Source: Mycobacterium pseudokansasii (lineage in GTDB: Bacteria; Actinomycetota; Actinomycetes; Mycobacteriales; Mycobacteriaceae). From it: a stretch of 64,000 nt of DNA. The stretch spans positions 744,001 to 808,000 of the forward strand of contig NZ_UPHU01000001.1 of NCBI RefSeq assembly GCF_900566075.1, written 5' to 3'. Positions 9,442-17,532 of the stretch are shown piece by piece (position 1 is the stretch's first letter; each line of letters opens with the position of its first letter). A program made the translations under genes and the position numbers. The notes below the pieces were generated by a model that ran no database searches, was not told the DNA's origin, and was given only the letters and a program-made list of their open reading frames with translations.

Positions 9442-10314
9442 ATGGCAAGAATCGCGATCATCGGTGGGGGCAGTATCGGCGAAGCGTTGCTGTCGGGTTT
9501 GCTGCGCGCGGGCCGGCAGGTCAAGGACCTGGTCGTGGCCGAACGGATCCCCGAGCGCGCCAAGTACCTGGCCAGCACCTACTCGGTACTGGTCACCTCG
9601 GTCAGCGAAGCGATCGAGCACGTGACGTTTGTGGTCGTCGCGGTGAAACCGGCCGACGTCGAAACGGTGATGGGGGACTTGGCTGCAGCGGCCACGGCTG
9701 CCGGCAGCGACAGTGTCGAGCAGGTGGTCGTCACGGTCGTCGCCGGTGTCACGACCTCCTACTTCGAATCCAAGCTGCCGGCGGGCACGCCGGTGGTCCG
9801 GGCGATGCCGAACGCCGCCGCACTGGTGGGAGCCGGGGTCACCGCGCTGGCCAAGGGGCGGTTCGTTACCCCGCAACAGCTGAACGAAGTGTCCGCACTC
9901 TTCGATGCCGTCGGCGTCGTGCTGAACGTTCCGGAGCAACAGTTGGACGCTGTGACCGCAGTGTCGGGCTCCGGGCCGGCGTATTTCTTCCTGCTGGTCG
10001 AGGCCCTGGTCGACGCCGGCGTCGCGGTGGGCTTGAGCCGTCAGGTGGCCACCGAGCTGACCGCGCAGACCCTGGCCGGGTCGACGGCGATGCTGCTGGA
10101 GCGGATGGAGCAAGAGCGTCCGGCCGCCGGTGAGCCGACGGGGTTGCTGGTCGACACCACGGCGCTGCAACTGCGGGCGTCGGTCACCTCCCCCGGTGGG
10201 ACGACTGCCGCCGCGCTGCGCGAGCTGGAGAAAGGCGGGTTTCGGGGGATCGTCGATGCGGCCGTCCAAGCCGCCAAAAGCCGCTCTGAGCAGCTAAGAA
10301 TTACATCGGAATAA
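9442..10314 (+). CDS. proC: Pyrroline-5-carboxylate reductase
   Basis: This 290-residue enzyme reduces 1-pyrroline-5-carboxylate to L-proline with NAD(P)H, the last step of proline synthesis. The N-terminal Rossmann fold begins ARIAIIGGGSIGEALLSGLL, followed by VVVAVKPADVE. The C-terminal dimerisation domain carries the family signature TAVSGSGPAYFFLLVEALVDAG and the TSPGGTTAAALRELEKGGFR block. I start at ATG 9442; an in-frame ATG at 9430 would add four residues. Confidence 0.95.
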   Translation: MARIAIIGGGSIGEALLSGLLRAGRQVKDLVVAERIPERAKYLASTYSVLVTSVSEAIEHVTFVVVAVKPADVETVMGDLAAAATAAGSDSVEQVVVTVVAGVTTSYFESKLPAGTPVVRAMPNAAALVGAGVTALAKGRFVTPQQLNEVSALFDAVGVVLNVPEQQLDAVTAVSGSGPAYFFLLVEALVDAGVAVGLSRQVATELTAQTLAGSTAMLLERMEQERPAAGEPTGLLVDTTALQLRASVTSPGGTTAAALRELEKGGFRGIVDAAVQAAKSRSEQLRITSE

Positions 10315-10454
10315 TTCGGGAATTTTGAACTGATTTCCTCTCACCAGTACCAATAACCCCACTAGTCCCGCTATTCTCCTCTTTGTATGCACGTGTGGGT
10401 GCCAGCGGAGGGGAAGCCGCTGGCATTGCGCGTGCCTGACATGATTGGGTTGCG

Positions 10455-10712
10455 ATGACGTCAACGAACGGGCCATCAGCACGGGATTCCGCAGGTAAAT
10501 CGGTGCGCGACAGCGGCACGGGGGAAGGCCAGCAGGCCGGTACTCAATTCCTCACCGTGGCCGAGGTGGCTTCGCTGATGCGGGTCTCGAAGATGACCGT
10601 GTACCGGCTGGTGCACAACGGCGAGTTGCCCGCGGTTCGGGTCGGGCGGTCTTTCCGGGTGCATGCCAAGGCCGTCCACGACATGCTGCAGACCTCGTAC
10701 TTCGCCGGCTAG
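10455..10712 (+). CDS. Excisionase/MerR-type helix-turn-helix DNA-binding protein (Rv0500A homologue)
   Basis: This 85-residue protein has a disordered first third, then a single compact DNA-binding domain: FLTVAEVASLMRVSKMTVYR, then GELPAVRVGRSFRVHAKAV. This is the excisionase-family/BldC-like winged helix pattern, in which the second segment is the wing. BldC-type proteins in actinobacteria bind DNA cooperatively and control development, so a regulatory role is likely. It stands alone between proC and the bS22 gene, with no phage genes nearby, which argues against a mobile-element excisionase. Confidence 0.85.
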   Translation: MTSTNGPSARDSAGKSVRDSGTGEGQQAGTQFLTVAEVASLMRVSKMTVYRLVHNGELPAVRVGRSFRVHAKAVHDMLQTSYFAG

Positions 10713-10891
10713 CCGACAGCGCCGCAGGTCCGAGCAGGCCGCCACGGGTCTGCTTCGGCTGGCCCGGCGGCCACCAATGGCGCCGGTTTGGTGTTGGGTG
10801 CGGCGGGCTGGGTAAAGTGACTGGGTCCTTTGTAGTCATTGGTAGTCCCTTGTAAACATTGACAAGCGGGCATGGTCAGGTAGCGGAGTCC

Positions 10892-10993
10892 ATGGGTTCA
10901 GTAATCAAGAAGCGGCGCAAGCGCATGTCGAAGAAAAAGCACCGCAAGCTGCTGCGCCGCACCCGGGTACAGCGCAGGAAACTCGGCAAGTAA
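10892..10993 (+). CDS. Small ribosomal subunit protein bS22 (Rv0500B homologue), 33 residues
   Basis: ATG 10892 to TAA 10993 encodes a 33-residue, extremely basic peptide starting [19 protein letters not shown] and ending in VQRRKLGK. This matches the AURKAIP1/COX24-domain peptide identified in mycobacterial 30S subunits as bS22. It is too short for ordinary gene-length cut-offs. The upstream sequence is weakly Shine-Dalgarno-like (TAGCGGAG, 3 bp before the ATG). It sits alone between the small HTH gene and galE2, as I recall for M. tuberculosis. Confidence 0.93.
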
Positions 10994-11071
10994 GGCTCGG
11001 CCGGCCCCAGTTGACGCGTACCGTCACCGGCTTGTAACGCCGCTGTCTCTCGACGCCGCTAGGCTGTCGGG

Positions 11072-12208
11072 GTGAACTCATCGAGCGGCCAGGGGGGCGG
11101 CGCCGGAGGAATCGGCGGCCGCAATGACGACACCGTGCACTACCCCAAGGTAGTGCTGGTTACCGGTGCGTGCCGGTTTCTGGGTGGCTACCTGACCGCC
11201 CGGCTGGCGCAGAACCCGTTGATCAACTCGGTGATCGCGGTCGATGCGATCGCACCCAGCAAGGACATGCTGCGTCGCATGGGCCGGGCCGAGTTCGTCC
11301 GCGCCGACATTCGAAATCCCTTCATTGCCAAGGTGATTCGAAATGGCGATGTCGACACTGTGGTGCATGCGGCCGCCGCTTCCTACGCGCCACGGTCCGG
11401 CGGTAGTGCCGCGTTGAAGGAAATCAACGTGATGGGCGCCATGCAGCTGTTCGCGGCTTGCCAGAAGTCACCCTCGGTTCGCCGCGTCGTGCTGAAATCC
11501 ACGTCCGAGGTCTACGGCTCGAGCCCACACGACCCGGTGGTGTTCACCGAGGACAGCACCAGCCGTCGACCCTTCCGGGAGGGTTTCGCCAAGGACAGCC
11601 TCGATATCGAGGGGTATGCGCGCGGGCTGGGCCGGCGTCGACCCGATATCGCGGTGACCATCCTGCGGCTGGCCAACATGATCGGCCCCGCGATGGACAC
11701 CACACTGTCGCGGTATCTTGCCGGGCCGTTCGTGCCCACGATGTTCGGTCGCGACGCGCGACTGCAATTGCTGCACGAGCAGGATGCGTTGGGTGCCCTG
11801 GAGCGCGCTGCGATGGCCGGCAAAGCCGGCACCTTCAACATCGGTGCCGACGGCATCATCATGCTGTCGCAGGCGATCCGCCGGGCCGGCCGAATTCCGT
11901 TGCCGGTACCGGGATTTGGGGTGTGGGCGCTTGATTCGCTGAGACGAGCCAACGGATACACCGAGATCAACCGCGAGCAATTCGATTATTTGAGTTACGG
12001 CAGGGTGATGGACACCACCAGAATGCGTTCCGAACTTGGCTATCAGCCCAAGTGGACGACGGCCGAGGCTTTCGACGACTACGTTCGGGGCCGTGGCCTA
12101 ACTCCCATTATCGATCCGCATCGGGTACGCTCCTGGGAGGGTCGCGTGATCGCGTTAGCGCAACGGTGGGGAACCCGGAAGCCAATTCCATGGGTGGGGG
12201 TCAGGTAG
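11072..12208 (+). CDS. galE2: NAD-dependent epimerase/dehydratase family protein (GalE2, Rv0501 homologue)
   Basis: This 378-residue protein has the extended-SDR fold. The N-terminal dinucleotide segment reads VVLVTGACRFLGGYLTARL, close to but not the usual TGxxGxxG. It also has VVHAAAASYAPRS and the strand LKSTSEVYGSS. The Tyr-x3-Lys pair expected after that strand is not seen: the corresponding region reads IEGYARGLGRRRPD, with no Lys. It is annotated as UDP-glucose 4-epimerase by homology, but the missing Lys and altered glycine loop make that activity doubtful. GTG 11072 is used. The next gene begins 15 bp downstream. Confidence 0.85.
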   Translation: MNSSSGQGGGAGGIGGRNDDTVHYPKVVLVTGACRFLGGYLTARLAQNPLINSVIAVDAIAPSKDMLRRMGRAEFVRADIRNPFIAKVIRNGDVDTVVHAAAASYAPRSGGSAALKEINVMGAMQLFAACQKSPSVRRVVLKSTSEVYGSSPHDPVVFTEDSTSRRPFREGFAKDSLDIEGYARGLGRRRPDIAVTILRLANMIGPAMDTTLSRYLAGPFVPTMFGRDARLQLLHEQDALGALERAAMAGKAGTFNIGADGIIMLSQAIRRAGRIPLPVPGFGVWALDSLRRANGYTEINREQFDYLSYGRVMDTTRMRSELGYQPKWTTAEAFDDYVRGRGLTPIIDPHRVRSWEGRVIALAQRWGTRKPIPWVGVR

Positions 12209-12223
12209 ATTTGGGTAGCTATC

Positions 12224-13300
12224 GTGGCGGGTGAGACCAGAGCGAATGTCATTCCACTGCACAGTAATCGGGGTCGGGTAGCAGCGCGCCGCCGTGCCGG
12301 TCAACGCGCCGACTCGTCCCGTGAGCATCCGTCGCTGCTGTCCGATCCGAACGGCCGCGCGTCGGCCGAACAGATCGCCGCAGTGGTCCGTGAAATCGAC
12401 GAGCATCGGCGTGCCGCGGGTGCGACTGCCGTTCCCGGGTCGGGCGAAGCGCCGCTCAGCGATCTCGCGCAGCGTGTCGCCGCGGTCGCCGGATTCCTGC
12501 GGCAACGCCTGACCGGCGATTACAGCGTCGACGAATTCGGATTCGACCCGCATTTCAACGACGCGATCGTTCGGCCTTTGCTGAGGTTTTTCTTCAGGTC
12601 ATGGTTCCGCGTGGAAGTCAGCGGAATCGAGAATCTTCCGAGCGATGGCGCCGCGCTGGTGGTGGCAAACCATGCCGGAGTGTTGCCGTTCGACGGGTTG
12701 ATGCTTTCGGTGGCGGTTCACGACGAACATCCCGCCCACCGGGATCTGCGGCTGCTTGCCGCCGACATGGTGTTCGACCTGCCCGTGGTGGGCGAGGCCG
12801 CCCGCAAGGCCGGGCACACCATGGCTTGCACCACCGACGCGCACCGACTGCTGGCCTCCGGCGAACTCACGGCCGTGTTCCCCGAAGGTTACAAGGGCCT
12901 GGGTAAGCGCTTCGAGGACCGTTACCGCCTGCAGAGATTCGGACGCGGCGGCTTCGTATCGGCGGCGCTGCGTACCCAGGCGCCGATTGTGCCCTGCTCG
13001 ATCATCGGGTCGGAGGAGATCTACCCGATGCTGACCGATGTCAAATTGCTGGCGCGGCTGTTCGGTTTGCCCTATTTCCCGGTCACTCCACTGTTCCCGT
13101 TGGCCGGCCCCGCCGGATTGGTGCCGCTGCCGTCGAAGTGGCGCATCGCATTCGGGGAGCCGATCCACACGGCCGACTACGCGACCACCGACGCCGAGGA
13201 TCCGATGGTCACCTTCGAGTTGACCGATCAGGTGCGTGAGACCATTCAGCAGACGCTGTACCGGCTGTTGGCCGGGCGCCGCAACATTTTCCTAGGCTGA
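12224..13300 (+). CDS. PlsC-like 1-acyl-glycerol-3-phosphate acyltransferase family protein (Rv0502 homologue)
   Basis: This 358-residue protein has a basic, Arg-rich N-terminus and an acyltransferase domain from about residue 120. Its motif 1 is ALVVANHAGVLPFDG, with the longer His-to-Asp spacing seen in the diacylglycerol-acyltransferase-like branch rather than the classical HX4D. Motif 3 is AVFPEGYKGLGKRF, followed by APIVPCSIIGSEEIYP. The family transfers acyl chains from acyl-CoA to glycerol-type acceptors at the membrane. GTG 12224 is 15 bp after galE2, so the two genes form an operon. Confidence 0.87.
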   Translation: MAGETRANVIPLHSNRGRVAARRRAGQRADSSREHPSLLSDPNGRASAEQIAAVVREIDEHRRAAGATAVPGSGEAPLSDLAQRVAAVAGFLRQRLTGDYSVDEFGFDPHFNDAIVRPLLRFFFRSWFRVEVSGIENLPSDGAALVVANHAGVLPFDGLMLSVAVHDEHPAHRDLRLLAADMVFDLPVVGEAARKAGHTMACTTDAHRLLASGELTAVFPEGYKGLGKRFEDRYRLQRFGRGGFVSAALRTQAPIVPCSIIGSEEIYPMLTDVKLLARLFGLPYFPVTPLFPLAGPAGLVPLPSKWRIAFGEPIHTADYATTDAEDPMVTFELTDQVRETIQQTLYRLLAGRRNIFLG

Positions 13301-13328
13301 CGTACTGGGCGCGGTCTGTTGGAGGTGC

Positions 13329-13374
13329 GCGAGCGTAACGCCGGGGCCGGAATTCGCCTTGGCGTTACGTTCGC
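13329..13374. terminator. 14-bp stem hairpin between convergent genes
   Basis: Arms at 13329-13342 (GCGAGCGTAACGCC) and 13361-13374 (GGCGTTACGTTCGC) pair over 14 bp with one mismatch, around an 18-nt loop. The hairpin lies in the 95-bp gap where the rightward acyltransferase gene and the leftward cmaA2 converge. No T-run follows on either strand; mycobacterial terminators often lack one. A bidirectional terminator is the simplest reading; a dispersed intergenic repeat is possible. Confidence 0.55.
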
Positions 13375-13395
13375 GACTGAAGCAAAATGCGAGCG

Positions 13396-14304
13396 CTACT
13401 TCACCAATGTGAACTGGCAAACATCGGTGTAGTGGTCGCGGAACAGGTCCGAACAGCCCCGCAGGTAATGCATGTAGATGTCGTAGGTCTCCTGCCCCTT
13501 CAGGGCGATCGCCTCATCCTTGTGTGCCTCGAGCGCATCGGCCCAGGCGTTCAGCGTCGGAACATAGTTGGAGCCGATGCGGTGGTAGCGCTCGACCTTC
13601 CAGCCGGCGTTGGACGAGTAGTGGTCGACCTGCGAGATTCGCGGCAACCGACCGCCCGGGAAGATCTCGGTCAGGATGAACTTGATAAAGCGCAGCAGGC
13701 TCATCGGCGACGTCAAGCCGAGCTCCTTGGCTTCGTCGGCATCCGGGATGATGATCGTGTGCAGCAGCATCCGGCCGTCGTCTGGCGTCAAGCTGTAGTA
13801 CTTCTTGAAGAAGGTGTCGTAGCGCTCGAACCCGGCATCGCCGGCGCCGTCGGCGAAGTGCTCGAACGCACCGAGTGACACGATCCGGTCGACCGGCTCG
13901 TCGAATTCCTCCCAGCCCTGGATCCGCACCTCCTTGCGGCGGGGGCTGTCGATCTCTTCGAACTTCGCCACGTCGTGGGCGTACTGGTTCTCGCTGAGCG
14001 TCAGGCCGATCACGTTGACGTCGTATTCCTGCACGGCGTGGCGCATGGTGGCGCCCCAGCCGCAGCCGATGTCGAGTAGCGTCATGCCCGGCTCGAGGTT
14101 CAGCTTGTCCAGGGCAAGTTTGCGTTTGGCGTACTGCGCCTCTTCCAACGTCATATTGGGGCGCTCTTCGAAGTACGCGCAGCTGTACGTCATCGACGGG
14201 TCAAGCCAAAGCTTGAAGAATTCGTTGGATTTGTCGTAGTGGGAACGGACTGCTTCGACCGGCGGCTTGAGCTGCGTGCCACCCGTTTCACCCTGAGACG
14301 TCAT
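13396..14304 (-). CDS. cmaA2: Cyclopropane mycolic acid synthase CmaA2
   Basis: This 302-residue S-adenosylmethionine-dependent enzyme has the same length as M. tuberculosis CmaA2. The N-terminal segment [20 protein letters not shown] and [19 protein letters not shown] are characteristic of mycolic acid methyltransferases. The SAM-binding motif is [16 protein letters not shown], and [17 protein letters not shown] and [15 protein letters not shown] follow. CmaA2 introduces a trans-cyclopropane ring into alpha- and oxygenated mycolates. The ATG at 14304 is followed upstream by the HadA-like gene on the same strand 33 bp away, so co-transcription is likely. Paralogues (MmaA1-4, PcaA) are close, so the assignment rests on synteny as well. 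Confidence 0.92.
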   Translation of the reverse strand: MTSQGETGGTQLKPPVEAVRSHYDKSNEFFKLWLDPSMTYSCAYFEERPNMTLEEAQYAKRKLALDKLNLEPGMTLLDIGCGWGATMRHAVQEYDVNVIGLTLSENQYAHDVAKFEEIDSPRRKEVRIQGWEEFDEPVDRIVSLGAFEHFADGAGDAGFERYDTFFKKYYSLTPDDGRMLLHTIIIPDADEAKELGLTSPMSLLRFIKFILTEIFPGGRLPRISQVDHYSSNAGWKVERYHRIGSNYVPTLNAWADALEAHKDEAIALKGQETYDIYMHYLRGCSDLFRDHYTDVCQFTLVK

Positions 14305-14337
14305 TGAACGGACCCTACCTTCTGGCTTCGACTTGTT

Positions 14338-14838
14338 TCAAATAGATGCAATTGCCGCCACGGTGGCATCGGCCTCGGCCTCGTGGTGCGCTGCTTCCCC
14401 CAACATGGTGACGACGCCGGTAGCGACCGGCTTGCCGTCGGCATCTGTGATTTCACTTCGAATCTCGGCGAGCACTGTGCCGTGTGACTCAATCACAGAG
14501 TCTAGGTAAGTATGAAAGAAAAGCTTGTCGCCCGCCAGGATCGGCCGGTGGAACCGGAACTTTTGGTCGCGATGGAAGACCCGGGCGATGTTGATCGGAA
14601 TGCTGAATTTGGTGAAAATCTCCATCTGCACGCGCCGTCCGGCGACCGCCAGGAAGGTCGGCGGGGCCACCAATGCGGGATAGCCCGCTTCGGCCGCGGC
14701 CGCATCGTCATAGTGCGCCGGATGCTCGTCGTTGACCGCGGCCGCGAACTCGCGGATCTTCTCCCGCCCGACTTCGAAATAGTCGGGGGCGCGGTAGTTC
14801 TTGCCGATGAGTCCTTCTGCTTCCTGGGGGACTGTCAT
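14338..14838 (-). CDS. MaoC/HadA-like (3R)-hydroxyacyl dehydratase (Rv0504c homologue)
   Basis: This 166-residue single-hotdog protein resembles the HadA/HadC subunits of the FAS-II dehydratase. The N-terminal block [26 protein letters not shown] is the typical MaoC N-terminal dehydratase start, followed by [14 protein letters not shown] and [20 protein letters not shown]. The catalytic Asp-His signature of HadB is not obvious, which fits a substrate-holding HadA-type subunit. It is encoded between serB1 and cmaA2, all leftward, and a role in mycolate chain synthesis is suggested. Confidence 0.85.
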   Translation of the reverse strand: MTVPQEAEGLIGKNYRAPDYFEVGREKIREFAAAVNDEHPAHYDDAAAAEAGYPALVAPPTFLAVAGRRVQMEIFTKFSIPINIARVFHRDQKFRFHRPILAGDKLFFHTYLDSVIESHGTVLAEIRSEITDADGKPVATGVVTMLGEAAHHEAEADATVAAIASI

Positions 14839-14883
14839 GCCGCTGTGCTCTCTGCTCGAATGTGTGCTCAGCGGCGCAGCTTA

Positions 14884-15792
14884 TCAGCGTGATTGGCGCC
14901 GGGACGCCAGAGCCGCCAACGCGCCGCCGGCCGCGCCCAGCGCCAGGGCCGACGGCACCCCGATCCGGGCGGCCTTGCGCGCGGTCCGGAAATCCCGAAT
15001 TTCCCAGCCCCGCTCGCGGGCCAGGCTGCGCAGCCGCGAATCCGGGTTGATGGCGACGGCGGTGCCCACCAGCGACAGCATCGGCACGTCGTTGTAGCTG
15101 TCGGAATAGGCGGTGCAGCGTTTGAGGTTCAGACCTTCCCGGATGGCCAGTGAACGCACCGCGTGAGCCTTACCGGTGCCGTGCAGGATGTCGCCGACGA
15201 GCCGGCCGGTGAACACCCCGTCGACGGACTCCGCCACCGTGCCCAGCGCGCCGGTCAGGCCAAGCCGGCGGGCGATCGTCGCCGCGAGCTCGTACGGCGT
15301 CGCGGTGATCAGCCAAACCTGCTGCCCGGCTTCGAGATGCATCTGGGTGAGCTCGCGGGTGCCCGGCCAGATCTTGTCGGCGATGAATTCGTCGTAAATC
15401 TCCTCGCCCAGGTTCATCAGTTCGGCCACCGAACGGCCCTCGATGAAGGCCAGCGCCTTGCGCCGCCCGGCTGCGACGTCCTCGCTGTTCTCCACGCCGA
15501 GCAGCTGGAACTTGGCTTGCGCGTAGACGAAGCCCAGGACGTCGCGGTAGGTGAAGTAACGACGGGCGGCCAGCCCCCGGCCGAAGTGCACCGCGGACGA
15601 GCCCTGGACCAACGTGTTGTCCACATCGAAGAACGCCGCCGCGGTCAGGTCGATCGGCGGCTGCGGACGATCCTGCGCAGCGGCGGTCGCGCGCAGGCCG
15701 TCGAGGGCGCGTTCGGCGCTGGCATTTGCGGCCACCGACTCCAGGTCGGCGCCGGTGATGCGATTCGAGGTGCCCAGATCAGAGGAAGCCAT
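14884..15792 (-). CDS. serB1: HAD-superfamily phosphoserine phosphatase SerB1
   Basis: This 302-residue HAD-IB hydrolase has the nucleophile motif [13 protein letters not shown], the second motif [20 protein letters not shown], and the metal motif [17 protein letters not shown]. The C-terminus is hydrophobic and Ala/Leu-rich ([18 protein letters not shown]), suggesting membrane contact. M. tuberculosis SerB1 is annotated longer (373 residues as I recall) through an N-terminal extension not present here from ATG 15792. Related actinobacterial proteins may act on other phosphomonoesters, so L-serine formation is not certain. It is the first gene of the leftward serB1, HadA-like, cmaA2 group. 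Confidence 0.88.
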   Translation of the reverse strand: MASSDLGTSNRITGADLESVAANASAERALDGLRATAAAQDRPQPPIDLTAAAFFDVDNTLVQGSSAVHFGRGLAARRYFTYRDVLGFVYAQAKFQLLGVENSEDVAAGRRKALAFIEGRSVAELMNLGEEIYDEFIADKIWPGTRELTQMHLEAGQQVWLITATPYELAATIARRLGLTGALGTVAESVDGVFTGRLVGDILHGTGKAHAVRSLAIREGLNLKRCTAYSDSYNDVPMLSLVGTAVAINPDSRLRSLARERGWEIRDFRTARKAARIGVPSALALGAAGGALAALASRRQSR

Positions 15793-15960
15793 CAGAAACC
15801 TCTCACAATCGCGGTACCCGGCCGGTGGGCGACACTTCGGCCAACATAAACCCTATCCGGCATATGTGTTGGGGAGGTTTTCCAGGCTGACGCGAGACGA
15901 ACACGGGCCGGGATCCGAGTTTATCAACGATGTTGCGAGCTGCGCTTCTACAGTTGAGCC

Positions 15961-16551
15961 GTGGACGACCGACTTGGGTTCCGAGTCAATCGCCGGACGT
16001 TTGTGGGTGCCTCCGTCGCCGCGGGCGGTGTCGTCGCCGTCACTACCGTTGCCGGATCTGAGCGAACCGTCCAGGACGAAATCCACACCGCCGTGGTGCG
16101 GGCCGAGATCAACGGCGAACCTCGAGAAATCGCCGTCGACAACCGCACGTCGCTGCTGGACATGCTGCGCGAGCGGGTGGGATTGCCCGGCACCAAGAAG
16201 GCCTGCGACCACGGCGCATGCGGTGCCTGCACGGTGCTGGTCGACGGTCGGCGGATCAACTCCTGCCTGACTTTGGCGGTCATGCACGAGGGTGCGCAGA
16301 TCACCACCATCGAGGGCTTGGCCGGTTCGGGCGGCCGACTCCATCCCCTGCAACAAGCGTTCATCGATGAGGACGCCTTCCAGTGCGGCTACTGCACCGC
16401 CGGCCAAATCATGTCCGGCGTCGGTTGTATCGCCGAAGGGCACGCGGGTTCGCCCGCGGAAATACGAGAGTGGATGAGCGGCAACATCTGTCGGTGCGGT
16501 GCATACACCAACATCGTCAAGGCGGTCGCAACCGTGGCACGAGACCGGTAG
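15961..16551 (+). CDS. paoA: Tat-exported [2Fe-2S] subunit of a PaoABC-type molybdenum aldehyde oxidoreductase
   Basis: This 196-residue protein has a twin-arginine signal (NRRTFVGASVAAGG, Arg-Arg at residues 11-12), which predicts export of the folded complex. A plant-type [2Fe-2S] domain follows (Cys 82, 87, 90 and 102 in ACDHGACGACTVLVDGRRIN). The second, helical [2Fe-2S] domain has Cys 142, 145, 177 and 179 (QCGYCTAGQIM and GNICRCGAYTN). This is the small subunit of the xanthine-oxidase family, most like periplasmic PaoA. GTG 15961 keeps the Tat signal. It is the first gene of a three-gene operon absent from the M. tuberculosis order I recall between serB1 and mmpS2. Confidence 0.9.
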   Translation: MDDRLGFRVNRRTFVGASVAAGGVVAVTTVAGSERTVQDEIHTAVVRAEINGEPREIAVDNRTSLLDMLRERVGLPGTKKACDHGACGACTVLVDGRRINSCLTLAVMHEGAQITTIEGLAGSGGRLHPLQQAFIDEDAFQCGYCTAGQIMSGVGCIAEGHAGSPAEIREWMSGNICRCGAYTNIVKAVATVARDR

Positions 16552-16554
16552 CAC

Positions 16555-17532
16555 GTGTTCCCGTTCCGCTACCTCAAAGCGTTCGACGAGCAGGCGGCGT
16601 TGCGGGCGGCGGCGGCCGGCGCCCGTTATATCGCCGGGGGCACCACGCTGGTCGACTTGATGAGGGAATCGGTCGAACGCCCCGATTCGCTGGTCGACAT
16701 CAACGCGCTTCCGTACCGCTGGATCGACGTGCAGCCGGGAATGATCCGTGTCGGATCCCTGGTGCGGATGTCCGACCTTGCTGCTCATCCCGTCGTCCGG
16801 CAACAAGCCCCGGTGATCGGTCAGGCACTCGAGCTCAGCGCCTCGGCTCAGCTTCGCAACATGGCATCGATCGGCGGCAACCTGCTGCAACGCCCGCGGT
16901 GTCTGTATTTCCGCGACGTGTCGGCCGCATGCAACCGTCGCGCTCCGGGCACCGGCTGCTCGGCGATCGACGGACGTAACCGCACCCACGCAATCCTCGG
17001 TACCAGCCGGCACTGCAGCGCTACCCACCCTTCGGACCTCGCGGTTGCGCTGCTGGCATTGGACGCCGTCGTCGTCAGTCGGGGAGCCGCCGGGCAGCGG
17101 CGATTTGCGCTGGCGGAACTCTTCCGCCAGCCAGGTGACTCACCGCACCGCGAGCACAACCTCGAACCGGGCGAGCTGATCGTCGGGATCGAGGTACCTC
17201 TCGGGCCGGAGGCCCGCCGGTCCGGATATCTCAAGGTGCGCGATCGGCAGTCATACCAATTTGCGCTGGCCTCGGCGGCCGTGGCACTCGACATCGTCGC
17301 CGGCACGATACGCAGCGCGCGGGTCGCCGTTGGCGGCGTCGCCACCGTCCCGTGGCGGTTACCGGCCGTCGAAAGGGAGCTGCAGGGCCGCCCGATCGAC
17401 ACGGGCCTGTTCCGCCGCGCCGCCGAACTTTCGGTTGCCGGTACTCAACCGTTGCGGGAGAACGGTTTCAAGGTCGAACTTCTCCAGCGCACTGTCGAAA
17501 AGCAATTGGCCACCGTGGCGGCAATGCCATGA
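16555..17532 (+). CDS. paoB: FAD-binding (and probable [4Fe-4S]) subunit, PaoB type
   Basis: This 325-residue protein is the FAD subunit of the molybdenum hydroxylase. It has the flavin loop ARYIAGGTTLVDLMRESVER and NMASIGGNLLQRPRC. After it come four cysteines at residues 116, 126, 135 and 154, within RCLYFRDVSAACNRRAPGTG and the following GTSRHCSATHPSD. This arrangement is that of the extra [4Fe-4S] insertion of E. coli PaoB and 4-hydroxybenzoyl-CoA reductase-like enzymes. The C-terminal CO-dehydrogenase flavoprotein domain follows. The GTG start is 3 bp after the stop of the iron-sulfur subunit, and its own stop overlaps the next ATG. Confidence 0.9.
   Translation: MFPFRYLKAFDEQAALRAAAAGARYIAGGTTLVDLMRESVERPDSLVDINALPYRWIDVQPGMIRVGSLVRMSDLAAHPVVRQQAPVIGQALELSASAQLRNMASIGGNLLQRPRCLYFRDVSAACNRRAPGTGCSAIDGRNRTHAILGTSRHCSATHPSDLAVALLALDAVVVSRGAAGQRRFALAELFRQPGDSPHREHNLEPGELIVGIEVPLGPEARRSGYLKVRDRQSYQFALASAAVALDIVAGTIRSARVAVGGVATVPWRLPAVERELQGRPIDTGLFRRAAELSVAGTQPLRENGFKVELLQRTVEKQLATVAAMP

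Noticed and set aside
10455..10712. Excisionase of a mobile element
   Set aside because: The domain is excisionase-like, but no integrase, attachment repeats or phage genes adjoin, and I recall the gene being conserved at this place in M. tuberculosis.
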